From contig NZ_SATR01000007.1 in assembly GCF_004551525.1 (NCBI RefSeq), positions 1 through 64,000 on the forward strand: a stretch of DNA of 64,000 nucleotides. Direction: 5' to 3'. Positions 7,775 through 16,243 of the stretch are shown here, piece by piece. This DNA is from Vibrio ouci (GTDB lineage Bacteria > Pseudomonadota > Gammaproteobacteria > Enterobacterales > Vibrionaceae). A program made the translations under genes and the position numbers. The stretch's first letter is position 1. Each line of letters begins with the position of its first letter. Under the pieces are notes generated by a model. The model worked only from the letters and a program-made list of their open reading frames with translations, did no database searches and was not told where the DNA came from.

Positions 7775-8410
7775 CTATTTCTGAGCTTGCTCGTACTCAG
7801 TGACATTTTTCACATCAATTTTTAATTTGGTTTTGCTGCTTGCAGTATTGGCACTAAAACGCACCTGCTCTAACGCCATAAACGCTTGAGTAAGGTCTGC
7901 AACTGCGCGATAGAAGTTTGCATTTTTCGCGCTCTTAACTTGCTTGGTTAAAGACTCAAACCAAGTGCCCAGGTGTTTATTGAAGAAAACCTGCTGAAGC
8001 TCCTCTTCCTCTCCTGTTAGAACCGACATTACTTCGCACAATGCTGAGAAATGATCTTCAGGTTCTTTAACTTGCTCTTCTCGCTCTAAACCAAGTAAGG
8101 CTAGGTCATGACGGATAGACGCAAGTGGCTTTTCCATTAACGAACCGGTTAAATGCCAAGAAGCAAATGGAACGACTTCTCCACGGCCAATACCGATGAA
8201 GAGCTCTTGGTATTCATCAGCTAGTGCTTGTGGCTGGCTCTCTATAGCCGCTTGCTTAAGCTGGTTCCAAGCTTGCTGCATTGCACTTTCACTCTGCTCG
8301 GTTTCTAGTTCTGATAGAAACGCGATCAACTCATTGGTTGGTTGCTGACGAAACAATGTCGAAAGCATCAAGTAAATGTCAGCGCGAATGGTTTGTTGTT
8401 GATTGTCCAT
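7775..8410 (-). CDS. TorD/DmsD-family chaperone for formate dehydrogenase
   Basis: Cytoplasmic all-helical chaperone of the TorD family (211 residues). It carries the family pattern Y-x-x-L-F-(I/V)-G-x-G (YQELFIGIGRGEV, about residues 66-78) followed by PFASWHLTG and the EPEDHFSALCEVM block. Such chaperones bind the Tat signal of a specific molybdoenzyme and hold it until the cofactor is inserted. Its position between the poly-ferredoxin gene and fdhA makes FdhA (and perhaps the small Tat protein) its likely client. The specificity is inferred from context. Confidence 0.88.
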   Translation of the reverse strand: MDNQQQTIRADIYLMLSTLFRQQPTNELIAFLSELETEQSESAMQQAWNQLKQAAIESQPQALADEYQELFIGIGRGEVVPFASWHLTGSLMEKPLASIRHDLALLGLEREEQVKEPEDHFSALCEVMSVLTGEEEELQQVFFNKHLGTWFESLTKQVKSAKNANFYRAVADLTQAFMALEQVRFSANTASSKTKLKIDVKNVTEYEQAQK

Positions 8411-8422
8411 TGATAGTTCGCC

Positions 8423-10084
8423 TTAGTAATTCAGTTGTTTCGTTGGGTCTTCAGCCATTGACTCAAACATGTCCACCACTCGGCAGTCTTCACACATGGC
8501 AATGCGATTTAGCGCCGATTCATCAGCGAAATGAGAGTGACCACGTAACTTACTTTGCAGCATGTCAATCATTGACTGTGGAGCGAATGGCTTATGACAA
8601 CGAACACACTCTGCTGCTTTTTCTTGGTGAATGACCTGTGCTTGCTGACGGCTGGCTTTGTCCCAATTCATACGCGGTGTCATGCTAAGAACTTGTTCCG
8701 GACAAGCCTTAGTACAAAGGCCACATTGAATACAGTCTTGTTCGATAAACTGAAGTGAAGGCGAAGCTCCATCAGTATGTAGTGCACGTGTCGGACATAC
8801 CGCCACACAACTCATACATAACGTACAGTCTTTGCTTTCACAGCTAATGGTGCCGTATGGCGCATTGGTCGGCAGCTCGACAATGTTTTCGACGGGAATA
8901 CGTGATTGAGCAAGCGCATCAAGTGACGTAAACAGACGTTGACGTTTGTTGCCCTCTAAATCACCAAGTGCCAAATCAAACGACTCAGTACACAGCGTAG
9001 GCACACCTTCACGAAGCGATTCTAGATATAAAATATCGATGGTTTCTTTTGCGATACCCAATTGAGTCAGAAGCTCTTGAGCAACCGCGACTTCACTATT
9101 AAGGACTCGTTGAATGGTTTGAGGCATGAATCGGCTTGCTGCAAAGAGAACTTGCGTCGCGCCATTCGCTAAAGCAGCAAACCAAGAATCGATCCCAATG
9201 GATGGAAGCTCTTCTACCACAAGGGGAATGACGTTATCAGGCAACGCTTTAAGAGCCATAACATTGTAAGATTCATGACGTGAGCTACAAATAAGCACGA
9301 TAGGATTAACGCCACCTTCAGCTTCATAATTCGCTAGCGTGCGTTCAATGAACTTTTGCGTATCTTGTGGGTTTGGTAGTGCGTAATGAATCGCTTCAGT
9401 AGGACAAGCCGTGGCACAGGTACCAACGCCTTGACATAGATATGGATTAATCTCAATTCTATGCCCAGTCTTCTCATTGCCTTCACTTGAGAGTGCGCCA
9501 GCAGGACACGCATCAACACAACGATCACAACCTTTTACACCGCGTGAGCTATGTGCACATAAGTCGGTATCAAGGCGGAAGAATTTTGGTTTATCAAACG
9601 TGCCCATCAAGGTAGGGATTTCTTCAAGTGCCTCAGCGAGCTTTGGATATCCACGACCAACTGGGTAATAACCAGGGACAGGCACTTCTTCATTCATACA
9701 GCTGTTAAGACATAAATCTAAAACGATATCGAAACAGTCATGATTTAGCGCAACCTTAGCGAGATTGCTTTCTATGCCATTATTCTCAGTGATTACGGTG
9801 AACGTACCTAGAAAACCAGATACTTGAACTGAGCTCGCGTAGTACAAATTACTATGTTCGCCCTTCTCCCCATCAGTAGACAGTAGTGTGACACTTTTCA
9901 TTTGCTCTAATTGATGCGCCGCACTTTCAATAATTGAAGTAGGCCCAACGATTAACGTATTACCACCACTTTCGTAGCTTACTGTAGGTGGGATTAAATT
10001 TGTCAGCTCAACGGTATTCTCAAATGCGTAAAGACGCGCTTTACCATTTACAGAATTAGATTGTTGTAATAGTTGTTTTAGCAT
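8423..10084 (-). CDS. Poly-[4Fe-4S] ferredoxin-type protein, first gene of fdh operon
   Basis: A 553-residue soluble protein with two pairs of ferredoxin domains. CDRCVDACPAG and CQGVGTCATACPTEA fall near residues 185-235, and CTLCMSCVAVCPTRA and CIQCGLCTKACPEQ near 420-475. A C-terminal pair of CxxC motifs (CVRCHKPF, CEDCRVVDMF) may hold zinc or a further cluster. No signal peptide is visible, so it is probably a cytoplasmic electron carrier or assembly factor for formate dehydrogenase; homologues accompany fdh genes in Vibrio and Shewanella. It is promoter-proximal, 12 bp before the chaperone gene, and driven by a sigma54-type promoter. The redox partner is unknown. Confidence 0.85.
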   Translation of the reverse strand: MLKQLLQQSNSVNGKARLYAFENTVELTNLIPPTVSYESGGNTLIVGPTSIIESAAHQLEQMKSVTLLSTDGEKGEHSNLYYASSVQVSGFLGTFTVITENNGIESNLAKVALNHDCFDIVLDLCLNSCMNEEVPVPGYYPVGRGYPKLAEALEEIPTLMGTFDKPKFFRLDTDLCAHSSRGVKGCDRCVDACPAGALSSEGNEKTGHRIEINPYLCQGVGTCATACPTEAIHYALPNPQDTQKFIERTLANYEAEGGVNPIVLICSSRHESYNVMALKALPDNVIPLVVEELPSIGIDSWFAALANGATQVLFAASRFMPQTIQRVLNSEVAVAQELLTQLGIAKETIDILYLESLREGVPTLCTESFDLALGDLEGNKRQRLFTSLDALAQSRIPVENIVELPTNAPYGTISCESKDCTLCMSCVAVCPTRALHTDGASPSLQFIEQDCIQCGLCTKACPEQVLSMTPRMNWDKASRQQAQVIHQEKAAECVRCHKPFAPQSMIDMLQSKLRGHSHFADESALNRIAMCEDCRVVDMFESMAEDPTKQLNY

Positions 10085-10128
10085 TGCTCAGTTCCAGTTA
10101 GAAACGGAATATTCACTTAGGCGAGTAT

Positions 10129-10146
10129 TAGCAAATGCTGTACCAA
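10129..10146 (-). promoter_or_regulatory. Sigma54 promoter of the fdh operon
   Basis: Minus strand reads TTGGTAC-AGCAT-TTGCT, with GG (10143-10144) and GC (10131-10132) exactly 12 bp apart. It differs from the TGGCAC-N5-TTGC consensus by one base. The predicted start, about 10119, gives a 35-nt leader to the ATG at 10084. The GRGACA palindrome at 10216-10230 lies about 80 bp upstream. Confidence 0.75.
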
Positions 10147-10202
10147 CTTTTTATACCCATAAAATCAGTATCTTAGTGAGCATTTTAAAAGTTCCATGCG
10201 AC

Positions 10203-10237
10203 AAAAAAACGGGGTGAGACAAATTGTCCCACCCCGT
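10203..10237 (-). terminator. Terminator of DUF3305-DUF3306 operon, containing an enhancer-like palindrome
   Basis: The inverted repeat 10209-10237 is centred on 10223 with 13 of 14 base pairs, followed on the minus strand by seven T. It lies 27 bp past the DUF3306 stop and is a textbook intrinsic terminator. Its apex, 10216-10230, is GAGACA-AAT-TGTCCC, the same palindrome found twice upstream of tupA, so the element may also bind the sigma54 activator for the fdh promoter downstream. Confidence 0.85.
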
Positions 10238-10263
10238 TAGTTGATTGATTAGTCAAAATGTAC

Positions 10264-10794
10264 CTATTTTTTGTGTGGTATATTTTGTCCCACTTGGTCA
10301 TCTTGATTATTGGCTACATCATCGCTAGTCATCGGTGCCTGTTCGATTTCAGGCACAACGTCCTCTTCATTCTGAGCCAAGGGCTCTTCAATTACCTGTT
10401 CTTCTTGCTCTTCTTCGTCGGCATTCATCCAGTCACGCAGCTTACTCGCCACTTCAGTAGATAGACTCTTAACGGCTTTATAGTCATGATCATAATCATT
10501 GAGGCCATCAACCGCGCTAAACTCACCCGAGAGAAACAGTTTTCTTAACGCCGCCTTCTTAACTGCTGACTCCGCTTCTGACGCAAGTAATGCTGCAACA
10601 CCGCCTTCAGACTCCTGTGTCTCAGTGCTTTCAGTTGCTACAGTATTCTCCGTTGGCTCCACAACTGGAGAATCTTCAATACCTTCTACATCTTCTGAGG
10701 CAGGCGCAGTTGGCTCGACAATCTCACTTGGTTGTTCGGCTTCATCACCTTCAAGCTTTCTTTTCGACCAACGACTTAAAAAACTAGTTGCCAC
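10264..10794 (-). CDS. DUF3306 protein, formate dehydrogenase-linked
   Basis: A cytoplasmic protein of about 176 residues. The N-terminus (ATSFLSRWSKRKLEG) matches the start of DUF3306 proteins, followed by a long acidic, Glu/Pro/Thr-rich, low-complexity linker. A conserved block (ALRKLFLSGEFSAVDGLNDYDHDYKAVKSL) comes next, and then an acidic tail. I chose the GTG at 10794 because it begins MATSFLSRW; another GTG five codons upstream (10809) is possible. It overlaps the DUF3305 stop codon and so is coupled to it. DUF3305/DUF3306 pairs travel with formate dehydrogenase genes. Their biochemical role is unknown. Confidence 0.82.
   Translation of the reverse strand: MATSFLSRWSKRKLEGDEAEQPSEIVEPTAPASEDVEGIEDSPVVEPTENTVATESTETQESEGGVAALLASEAESAVKKAALRKLFLSGEFSAVDGLNDYDHDYKAVKSLSTEVASKLRDWMNADEEEQEEQVIEEPLAQNEEDVVPEIEQAPMTSDDVANNQDDQVGQNIPHKK
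10277..10291. promoter_or_regulatory. Degenerate second enhancer-like site of the fdh promoter
   Basis: GGTATA-TTT-TGTCCC keeps the right half of the GRGACA-N3-TGTNCC palindrome perfectly and four of six left-half bases. It lies inside the 3' end of the DUF3306 gene, 61 bp from the better site at 10216. Weak evidence alone; listed because the tupA control region also has two such sites. Confidence 0.3.
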
Positions 10795-11248
10795 TTGCGC
10801 GCCCCGCACCTTTTCTCTTTTTACGTCTCTGTTCTAGTAGCTCTCCGTGGCGACCGATAAAGGCTTCCATCCAAGCTTGAACAGCCAAAGGCATATCATT
10901 GGAAAGCACTAGGTAATCACCATCCATATACTGACCAGCAACACTTTGAGAGGCTGTCAGCGTTACGATGTTTGGTTGCTCATCACTATCTACATTATCT
11001 AAAACTAAAAACAACTTAGGCTGAGCAGAACTGAGATTGAAACGGTAGTCGGTTCGTTCATCTCTATGCAGTTGAAGTAACGCGACCGATTCATTTAGCT
11101 CTGAAGGCTGTAGTTCAAAGCCCTTTAATTGCCATTGAGTTGTGGTCCATAACCCTGTCGCAATCTCATGAGAGACTAATTGACAATCAATGGACCAAAG
11201 TTCTTCTGATTTGTGTAGTTTTGGGCTCACAGTTTCTTGTTTCGACAT
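10784..11248 (-). CDS. DUF3305 protein, formate dehydrogenase-linked
   Basis: A 154-residue soluble protein with the DUF3305 features: LWSIDCQLVSHEIATGLWTTTQWQLKG near the N-terminus, RTDYRFNLSSAQPKLFLVLD in the middle and a basic tail (EQRRKKRKGAGRA). No catalytic motif is recognised. It is first in a two-gene operon with DUF3306, divergent from fdhD, and preceded by a sigma54-like promoter, so it is probably co-expressed with the dehydrogenase. A role in enzyme maturation is inferred from neighbourhood only. Confidence 0.82.
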   Translation of the reverse strand: MSKQETVSPKLHKSEELWSIDCQLVSHEIATGLWTTTQWQLKGFELQPSELNESVALLQLHRDERTDYRFNLSSAQPKLFLVLDNVDSDEQPNIVTLTASQSVAGQYMDGDYLVLSNDMPLAVQAWMEAFIGRHGELLEQRRKKRKGAGRASGN

Positions 11249-11320
11249 GGTTCACCAGCTTGAAATTTGATATTAAGTTGTTTCGGCTAATAGAGTTCTC
11301 GCAAATAGTTCACATCACAA

Positions 11321-11337
11321 AGCAATATTTGTACCCA
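11321..11337 (-). promoter_or_regulatory. Candidate sigma54 promoter of the DUF3305 operon
   Basis: Minus strand reads GGGTAC-AAATA-TTGCT, with GG (11334-11335) and GC (11322-11323) 12 bp apart. The sequence closely parallels the fdh operon promoter (TGGTAC-N5-TTGCT). The predicted leader is about 62 nt. Confidence 0.6.
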
Positions 11338-11424
11338 AACACTTAGCCTTTACCTAATTTCAACTTAGTGCATGTTCGGCCACTTTGTGACAAGAGATAG
11401 TTAAACTTAGAGCTTTCCCGTAAT

Positions 11425-11440
11425 AGGAACGTTATTTGCA
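11425..11440 (+). promoter_or_regulatory. Candidate sigma54 promoter of fdhD
   Basis: Plus strand reads AGGAAC-GTTAT-TTGCA, with GG (11426-11427) and GC (11438-11439) 12 bp apart. The predicted start, about 11451, leaves a 37-nt leader to the GTG at 11488. The -24 element departs from TGGCAC at two positions. Only a weak activator-like palindrome (11377-11391) is visible between the two divergent promoters. Confidence 0.5.
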
Positions 11441-11487
11441 AGAAACGTGTAGCAAAAATAATACTGATAGATCGAATAGGATACGTC

Positions 11488-12312
11488 GTGGTTAAACCAA
11501 ACATAATCAAAACCAGTGAAAACCCTCTCCAGACGCTCGAAGTGGTTGTCTTCGACGAATATGGAGAAAAGCTGACCAAACAGATCGCTTGTGAGCGCCC
11601 TTTAACCGTTATGCTTAACTGGAAAGAAGTGGTGACCTTGATGACTTTAGGCTCCCGTCCTGAGTCACTGGTTTTAGGTTATTTGAAAAACCAAAGCTTT
11701 ATTTCAGATCCTGATTCTCTAGAGTCTGTCATTATCGATTGGGAAACTCACTCAGCCGCCGTTATTACTAAAGAAGACACTCAACAAGTTGAATCTGCAC
11801 TTAAAAAGAAAACGGTCACTTCCGGTTGTGGTCAAGGCACTATGTACGGCAACGTGATGAAGCAACTGGAGAACTACCAAGTACCACAAATCCAAATTAA
11901 ACAGTCAGAGATCTACTCTGCCCTTGAAGCATTAACCCACTATAACGAAACCTATAAAAAGGCTGGCGCGGTTCATGGCTGTGCGGTATGCCGTGACAAT
12001 GAAGTGCTCTCTTTCGTTGAAGATGTAGGCCGTCACAATGCTGTTGATACACTGGCCGGTGAAATGTGGCTTAACCAACAAACTGGTGAAGACAAAATTT
12101 TCTATACCACCGGGCGTTTAACCTCTGAAATGGTGATCAAAGTAGCGCAAATGGGTATTCCAGTGCTTCTGTCTCGTTCTGGGGTAACTCAAATGGGTTT
12201 AGAGCTAGCTGAGAAATTTGGTATTACCACCATTGCGCGAGCTAAAGGTCTACGTTTTCAAGTATTTACCGGCGCTGAAAAAATCGAATTCGACGTTAAG
12301 GGTAATCAATAA
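11488..12312 (+). CDS. fdhD: Formate dehydrogenase sulfurtransferase FdhD, variant cysteine loop
   Basis: FdhD passes sulfur from the cysteine desulfurase IscS to the bis-MGD cofactor, which formate dehydrogenase needs to be active. The 274-residue protein shows the family blocks RPLTVMLNWKE, LGSRPESLVLGYL, EDVGRHNAVDTLAGEMW, FYTTGRLTSEMVIKVAQMGIPVLLSRSG and ARAKGLRFQVF. In the mobile loop where E. coli FdhD has CxxC, this protein reads SGCGQGT with one cysteine (Cys114); a separate CAVC occurs further on. It starts with GTG, seven bases after an AGG. A terminator follows directly. Confidence 0.93.
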   Translation: MVKPNIIKTSENPLQTLEVVVFDEYGEKLTKQIACERPLTVMLNWKEVVTLMTLGSRPESLVLGYLKNQSFISDPDSLESVIIDWETHSAAVITKEDTQQVESALKKKTVTSGCGQGTMYGNVMKQLENYQVPQIQIKQSEIYSALEALTHYNETYKKAGAVHGCAVCRDNEVLSFVEDVGRHNAVDTLAGEMWLNQQTGEDKIFYTTGRLTSEMVIKVAQMGIPVLLSRSGVTQMGLELAEKFGITTIARAKGLRFQVFTGAEKIEFDVKGNQ

Positions 12313-12336
12313 CCCTCCTCCCAATCATTCAATTCT

Positions 12337-12364
12337 AACGCACCGCTATCGGTGCGTTTTTTTA
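12337..12364 (+). terminator. Rho-independent terminator of fdhD
   Basis: Stem AACGCACCG/CGGTGCGTT with a CTAT loop, followed by a run of T, 25 bp past the fdhD stop. Confidence 0.9.
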
Positions 12365-12483
12365 TTCAACTTCTTGCAATACCTCACTCATATACTATTA
12401 GTTTTATATGTGTCACATAATATTCATACAAATGACACACTCATCAACTAACAACGTTGACATTGGCTTCTAGGGAGGTGTTC

Positions 12484-14370
12484 ATGGATGAAAATCCAAG
12501 CACGACAAAAACACATGGCTTAACTTTATCAATAAGAGCAAAGCTGGTTCTCATTAATCTTGCATTACTACTTTTTGTTGGTGCTTACGGGTACTATGAA
12601 CACCTCAGTCTGCAAAGACTACAATCATTAGAAAAAGCCTCCTCAGAGAACCTATCGAGCGGCATCGATCTGTTAATGCTTAGAAGGCATGAAAAAGATT
12701 TCCTTGCCCGGAAGGATGACAAATATACCCAACGTTTTGACACAACATTTGATCAGTTGGATAGCAGGCTCAACACTCTATTTTCTCAGCTTGCCTCACA
12801 TGAATTGGTGTTCGCCCAATCAACCAGTGAGATTACCCAAACGTTGCAGCAATACCAGCAACAGTTCCATGCCCTTGTCGCGCAAACTAAGCGAATTGAA
12901 GGCAATAGCGACAGTTACGTATCCTTACTGGCAACTGCGCGCAGTGAGTTAAAAGCTAAAACGATCGAACTACAAAATCTGCCATTGAAAGTCACTTTAT
13001 TTGAATTGATGGAAGCAGACTATCGCTATTTAAGTAATCCAACTACTGACAACCAAGAGGCGTTTAAAAATGCTCTGGTGAGCTTCTCTCTGCAGTTGAT
13101 TGAGCACCCTACGATTAGCAATTATTTCCAAACCTACCGCCAACAAGCGGAAGCGCTGAAACAAGCGAACATTGTTCTTGGCTTATCCCCTAATGAAGGA
13201 TTACGCGGGAAATTGCGTAATAATGTCCATAAGACGGAGGAGTCTATCGCCGCTTTACAAGGCGAGATCGTTAGTGAGGTAACGAGCGCGACAGACAGTG
13301 TCAAACAACAGCTACAAATCATCGGCCTTACCATGGTGACTCTATTGTCGATACTGCTGTTTTTAATTGGCAGAAGTATCCTTAAGCGCATTAAAGCGAT
13401 CAACGTATTAATGCGCGATATCGCCTCTGGTGACGGTGACTTAACGGTGCGTATGAATGCCAAAGGCAGTGATGAATTAGCGCAACTTGCACACTCCTTT
13501 GATAGTTTCATCAGTCAATTACATGTGCATATCAAAGACCTTGCTCAAGTGATGAATGTACTCAGTGAGAGCTCATGCAGTTCTGAACAAGCAGCGACTA
13601 AGAGTATGAGTAATGCCGAGCAGCAAAAAGCTGAATCAGAATCTGTTGCAACCGCTGTGAATGAATTAGTTATGACCAGTAACGAGATTACTGCCAACAT
13701 CGAATCCGCCGCGCAAAATGCTGAACGAATGAAAAACGAAGCGAATAATGCTTTGGGTGTCACCCACTCGACGAGAGATGAGATTTCCTCGCTATCACTA
13801 TCGATAGAAAATTCTCAGAGCCAAATTGAGCGTCTTGAAGTGCAAAGCCGAGAGATCCATAACGTCGTATCGACCATTCAAGGAATCGCAGAGCAAACCA
13901 ACCTACTCGCTCTTAATGCTGCGATAGAGGCTGCGCGCGCAGGTGAAAGTGGCCGCGGCTTTGCTGTTGTAGCAGATGAGGTAAGACAGCTTTCTCAAAT
14001 GACGAACACCTCAACGCATCAAATCGAATCTACGGTAACTGCGTTAACCAATGGTGTTAACGAAGCGGTTGCCATGATGTCCGACAGCCTAGCTCAAGCA
14101 AAAGGTACTAACGCTAATACCGAGAATGTCGTGACAGCGATAGAGAGCATCAGTGCTCAAATCAGTGAAATGTTTGATATGAACACTCAGATAGCAACGG
14201 CATCTGAAGAGCAATCGATGGTTTCCGCTGAAATCGACAGAAACATCACTCAAATCGCTCACCTTGCCGGAGACACCTATGAAGTCGTATCAGGCTCTGT
14301 AAGATGCAGCGAACAAGTATCAGGGGTTAGCCACAAATTGGCTAATATCGTTTCGCAGTTTAAATACTAA
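12484..14370 (+). CDS. Methyl-accepting chemotaxis protein with HBM-type sensor
   Basis: Transmembrane chemoreceptor of about 628 residues: a short cytoplasmic N-terminus, TM1 ([19 protein letters not shown]) and a roughly 230-residue all-helical periplasmic domain whose [14 protein letters not shown] motif is typical of helical bimodular (HBM) sensors. After TM2 ([20 protein letters not shown]) comes a HAMP domain, then the signalling hairpin with tip [37 protein letters not shown]. Known HBM receptors bind small organic acids or polyamines; this ligand is not predictable. I start at ATG 12484 because AGGGAGGTG lies just upstream; a TTG nine codons earlier lacks such a site. No CheR/CheB-tethering pentapeptide is present at the C-terminus. 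Confidence 0.92.
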   Translation: MDENPSTTKTHGLTLSIRAKLVLINLALLLFVGAYGYYEHLSLQRLQSLEKASSENLSSGIDLLMLRRHEKDFLARKDDKYTQRFDTTFDQLDSRLNTLFSQLASHELVFAQSTSEITQTLQQYQQQFHALVAQTKRIEGNSDSYVSLLATARSELKAKTIELQNLPLKVTLFELMEADYRYLSNPTTDNQEAFKNALVSFSLQLIEHPTISNYFQTYRQQAEALKQANIVLGLSPNEGLRGKLRNNVHKTEESIAALQGEIVSEVTSATDSVKQQLQIIGLTMVTLLSILLFLIGRSILKRIKAINVLMRDIASGDGDLTVRMNAKGSDELAQLAHSFDSFISQLHVHIKDLAQVMNVLSESSCSSEQAATKSMSNAEQQKAESESVATAVNELVMTSNEITANIESAAQNAERMKNEANNALGVTHSTRDEISSLSLSIENSQSQIERLEVQSREIHNVVSTIQGIAEQTNLLALNAAIEAARAGESGRGFAVVADEVRQLSQMTNTSTHQIESTVTALTNGVNEAVAMMSDSLAQAKGTNANTENVVTAIESISAQISEMFDMNTQIATASEEQSMVSAEIDRNITQIAHLAGDTYEVVSGSVRCSEQVSGVSHKLANIVSQFKY

Positions 14371-14383
14371 ATCGAGCTTAAAA

Positions 14384-14416
14384 ATAAAAAGAGCCTCACT
14401 AGGAGGCTCTTTTTTA
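14384..14416. terminator. Bidirectional terminator between the chemoreceptor gene and ybiT
   Basis: GAGCCTC/GAGGCTC stem flanked by an A-run on the left and a T-run on the right, so it can terminate both converging genes. Confidence 0.88.
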
Positions 14417-14437
14417 TATCAAACAATTACAGGTCGA

Positions 14438-16030
14438 TTAACCTGCGATACCACGCGCTTTCAGGAACTCAGCGTATGTGCCGCGGAAGTCATGAATCTG
14501 GCCATCTTTGATTTCTAGAATACGTGTCGCTAGAGAATCTACGAATACGCGGTCATGAGAAACGAAGAACAGTGTACCTTTGTATTGCTCAAGTGCGTTG
14601 TTCAAAGATTCAATAGATTCCATATCCATGTGGTTAGTTGGTTCGTCCATTAGCAGCATGTTTGGCTTGTGCATCTGAATCTTACCTAGAAGCATACGAC
14701 CTTGCTCACCACCAGACAGAACTTTTACTGACTTCTTGATGTCGTCTTGCGAGAAAAGCATACGACCTAAGAAGCTACGTAGTACCTGTTCGTCATCACC
14801 CTCTTGGCGCCATTGACCCATCCAGTCCATTAGGTTCATGTCTTCTTCAAAATCATGAGCATGGTCTTGAGCGTAGTAACCAATGTTAGAGTTTTCTGAC
14901 CACTTGTATTCACCTGTACGCGGCTCTAGAACGCCAGCTAGTGTATTTAGTAGTGTCGTTTTACCCACGCCGTTCTCACCGATGATTGCAACGCGCTCAC
15001 CCACTTCGAAGATAGCATCGAATTTGCTGAATAGATCGTCTTCAAAGCCTTGGCTTAGGTTTTCAACCACAAGAGCGTTACGGAACAGTTCTTTAGACTG
15101 CTCAAAACGGATGAATGGGTTTTGACGGCTTGACGCTTTAACTTCATCAAGCTGGATCTTATCGATCTGTTTCGCACGAGACGTTGCTTGTTTCGCTTTA
15201 GATGCGTTTGCAGAGAAACGCGCGACGAAAGTTTGCAGTTCAGCAATTTGTGCTTTCTTCTTCGCGTTGTCAGACAATAGACGATCACGAGCTTGTGAAG
15301 CTGCTGTCATGTACTCATCGTAGTTACCGTGGTACACGCGTAGCTCACCGTAGTCTAAGTCAGCCATGTGTGTACATACTGAGTTTAGGAAGTGACGGTC
15401 GTGCGAGATAATGATCATGGTGCAGTTACGCTGGTTCAACGTATCTTCCAACCAACGGATAGTATCCATATCCAAGTTGTTGGTTGGTTCGTCAAGAAGC
15501 ATGATGTGCGGGTCAGCGAACAGGACTTGAGCAAGCAGAACACGCAGTTTCCAACCAGGTGCAACTTCACTCATTAGACCGTAGTGCTGCTCTTCTGGGA
15601 TACCTACAGCAAGAAGAAGTTCTCCTGCTTTAGCATCAGCCATGTAACCGTCCATTTCTGCGAACTGAACTTCTAGATCAGCCACTAACATGCCTTCTTC
15701 TTCACTCATCTCTGGTAGAGAGTAAATGCGGTCACGCTCTTGTTTAACTTTCCATAGCTCTTTGTAACCCATGATAACCGTATCGATTACCGTGAACTCT
15801 TCGTAAGCAAACTGATCCTGATTTAGCTTAGCGACACGTTCATTAGGATCGTAACTTACGTTACCACCCGTTGGCTCTAGCTCACCGCTTAGAATTTTCA
15901 TGAACGTAGATTTACCACAGCCGTTCGCACCGATCAGGCCGTAACGGTTACCTTCACCAAACTTAACTGAAATGTTTTCAAACAGTGGCTTAGCACCAAA
16001 TTGTTGTGTGATGTTGTTAGTGGAAATCAA
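14438..16030 (-). CDS. ybiT: ABC-F family ATPase YbiT
   Basis: Ribosome-associated ABC-F protein without membrane domains, 530 residues and very close to E. coli YbiT throughout. It has two nucleotide-binding domains, with Walker [11 protein letters not shown] and [10 protein letters not shown], two Walker [10 protein letters not shown]-type motifs, and a second-domain signature LSGGEQGRM. In the first domain the signature position reads SEVAPGWK, as in YbiT. The linker is lysine-rich ([15 protein letters not shown]). ABC-F factors act on the ribosomal E site to relieve stalled translation; the specific task of YbiT is unsettled. The start codon is TTG with AGGTAAC upstream. Confidence 0.92.
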   Translation of the reverse strand: MISTNNITQQFGAKPLFENISVKFGEGNRYGLIGANGCGKSTFMKILSGELEPTGGNVSYDPNERVAKLNQDQFAYEEFTVIDTVIMGYKELWKVKQERDRIYSLPEMSEEEGMLVADLEVQFAEMDGYMADAKAGELLLAVGIPEEQHYGLMSEVAPGWKLRVLLAQVLFADPHIMLLDEPTNNLDMDTIRWLEDTLNQRNCTMIIISHDRHFLNSVCTHMADLDYGELRVYHGNYDEYMTAASQARDRLLSDNAKKKAQIAELQTFVARFSANASKAKQATSRAKQIDKIQLDEVKASSRQNPFIRFEQSKELFRNALVVENLSQGFEDDLFSKFDAIFEVGERVAIIGENGVGKTTLLNTLAGVLEPRTGEYKWSENSNIGYYAQDHAHDFEEDMNLMDWMGQWRQEGDDEQVLRSFLGRMLFSQDDIKKSVKVLSGGEQGRMLLGKIQMHKPNMLLMDEPTNHMDMESIESLNNALEQYKGTLFFVSHDRVFVDSLATRILEIKDGQIHDFRGTYAEFLKARGIAG

Positions 16031-16243
16031 TGTCGTTACCTATTTAATATGAAAAACCGCGCCACACTACTGTTTACCGCGTCTAACTTCAAGCATTGTT
16101 TTACGATAGATTCATGACACTACACTGACGATTCTTATGTGTAAGACTATTAGGCTGTGCGCTTATATTTTGCCAGCGATCGTTCGCTTTTCGTATGAAA
16201 GTCGCTAAACTAACTCTAACCTCATAAGATTTAAGAGATTTCT

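Noticed and set aside
11377-11391. CGGCCA-CTT-TGTGAC as an activator palindrome between the fdhD and DUF3305 promoters
   Set aside because: Only 8 of 12 half-site bases match; too weak to list as a site, though its position would suit.
12457-12483. TTG start nine codons upstream for the HBM chemoreceptor
   Set aside because: The ATG at 12484 has an excellent AGGGAGGTG site; the upstream TTG has none, and its codons overlap that site.
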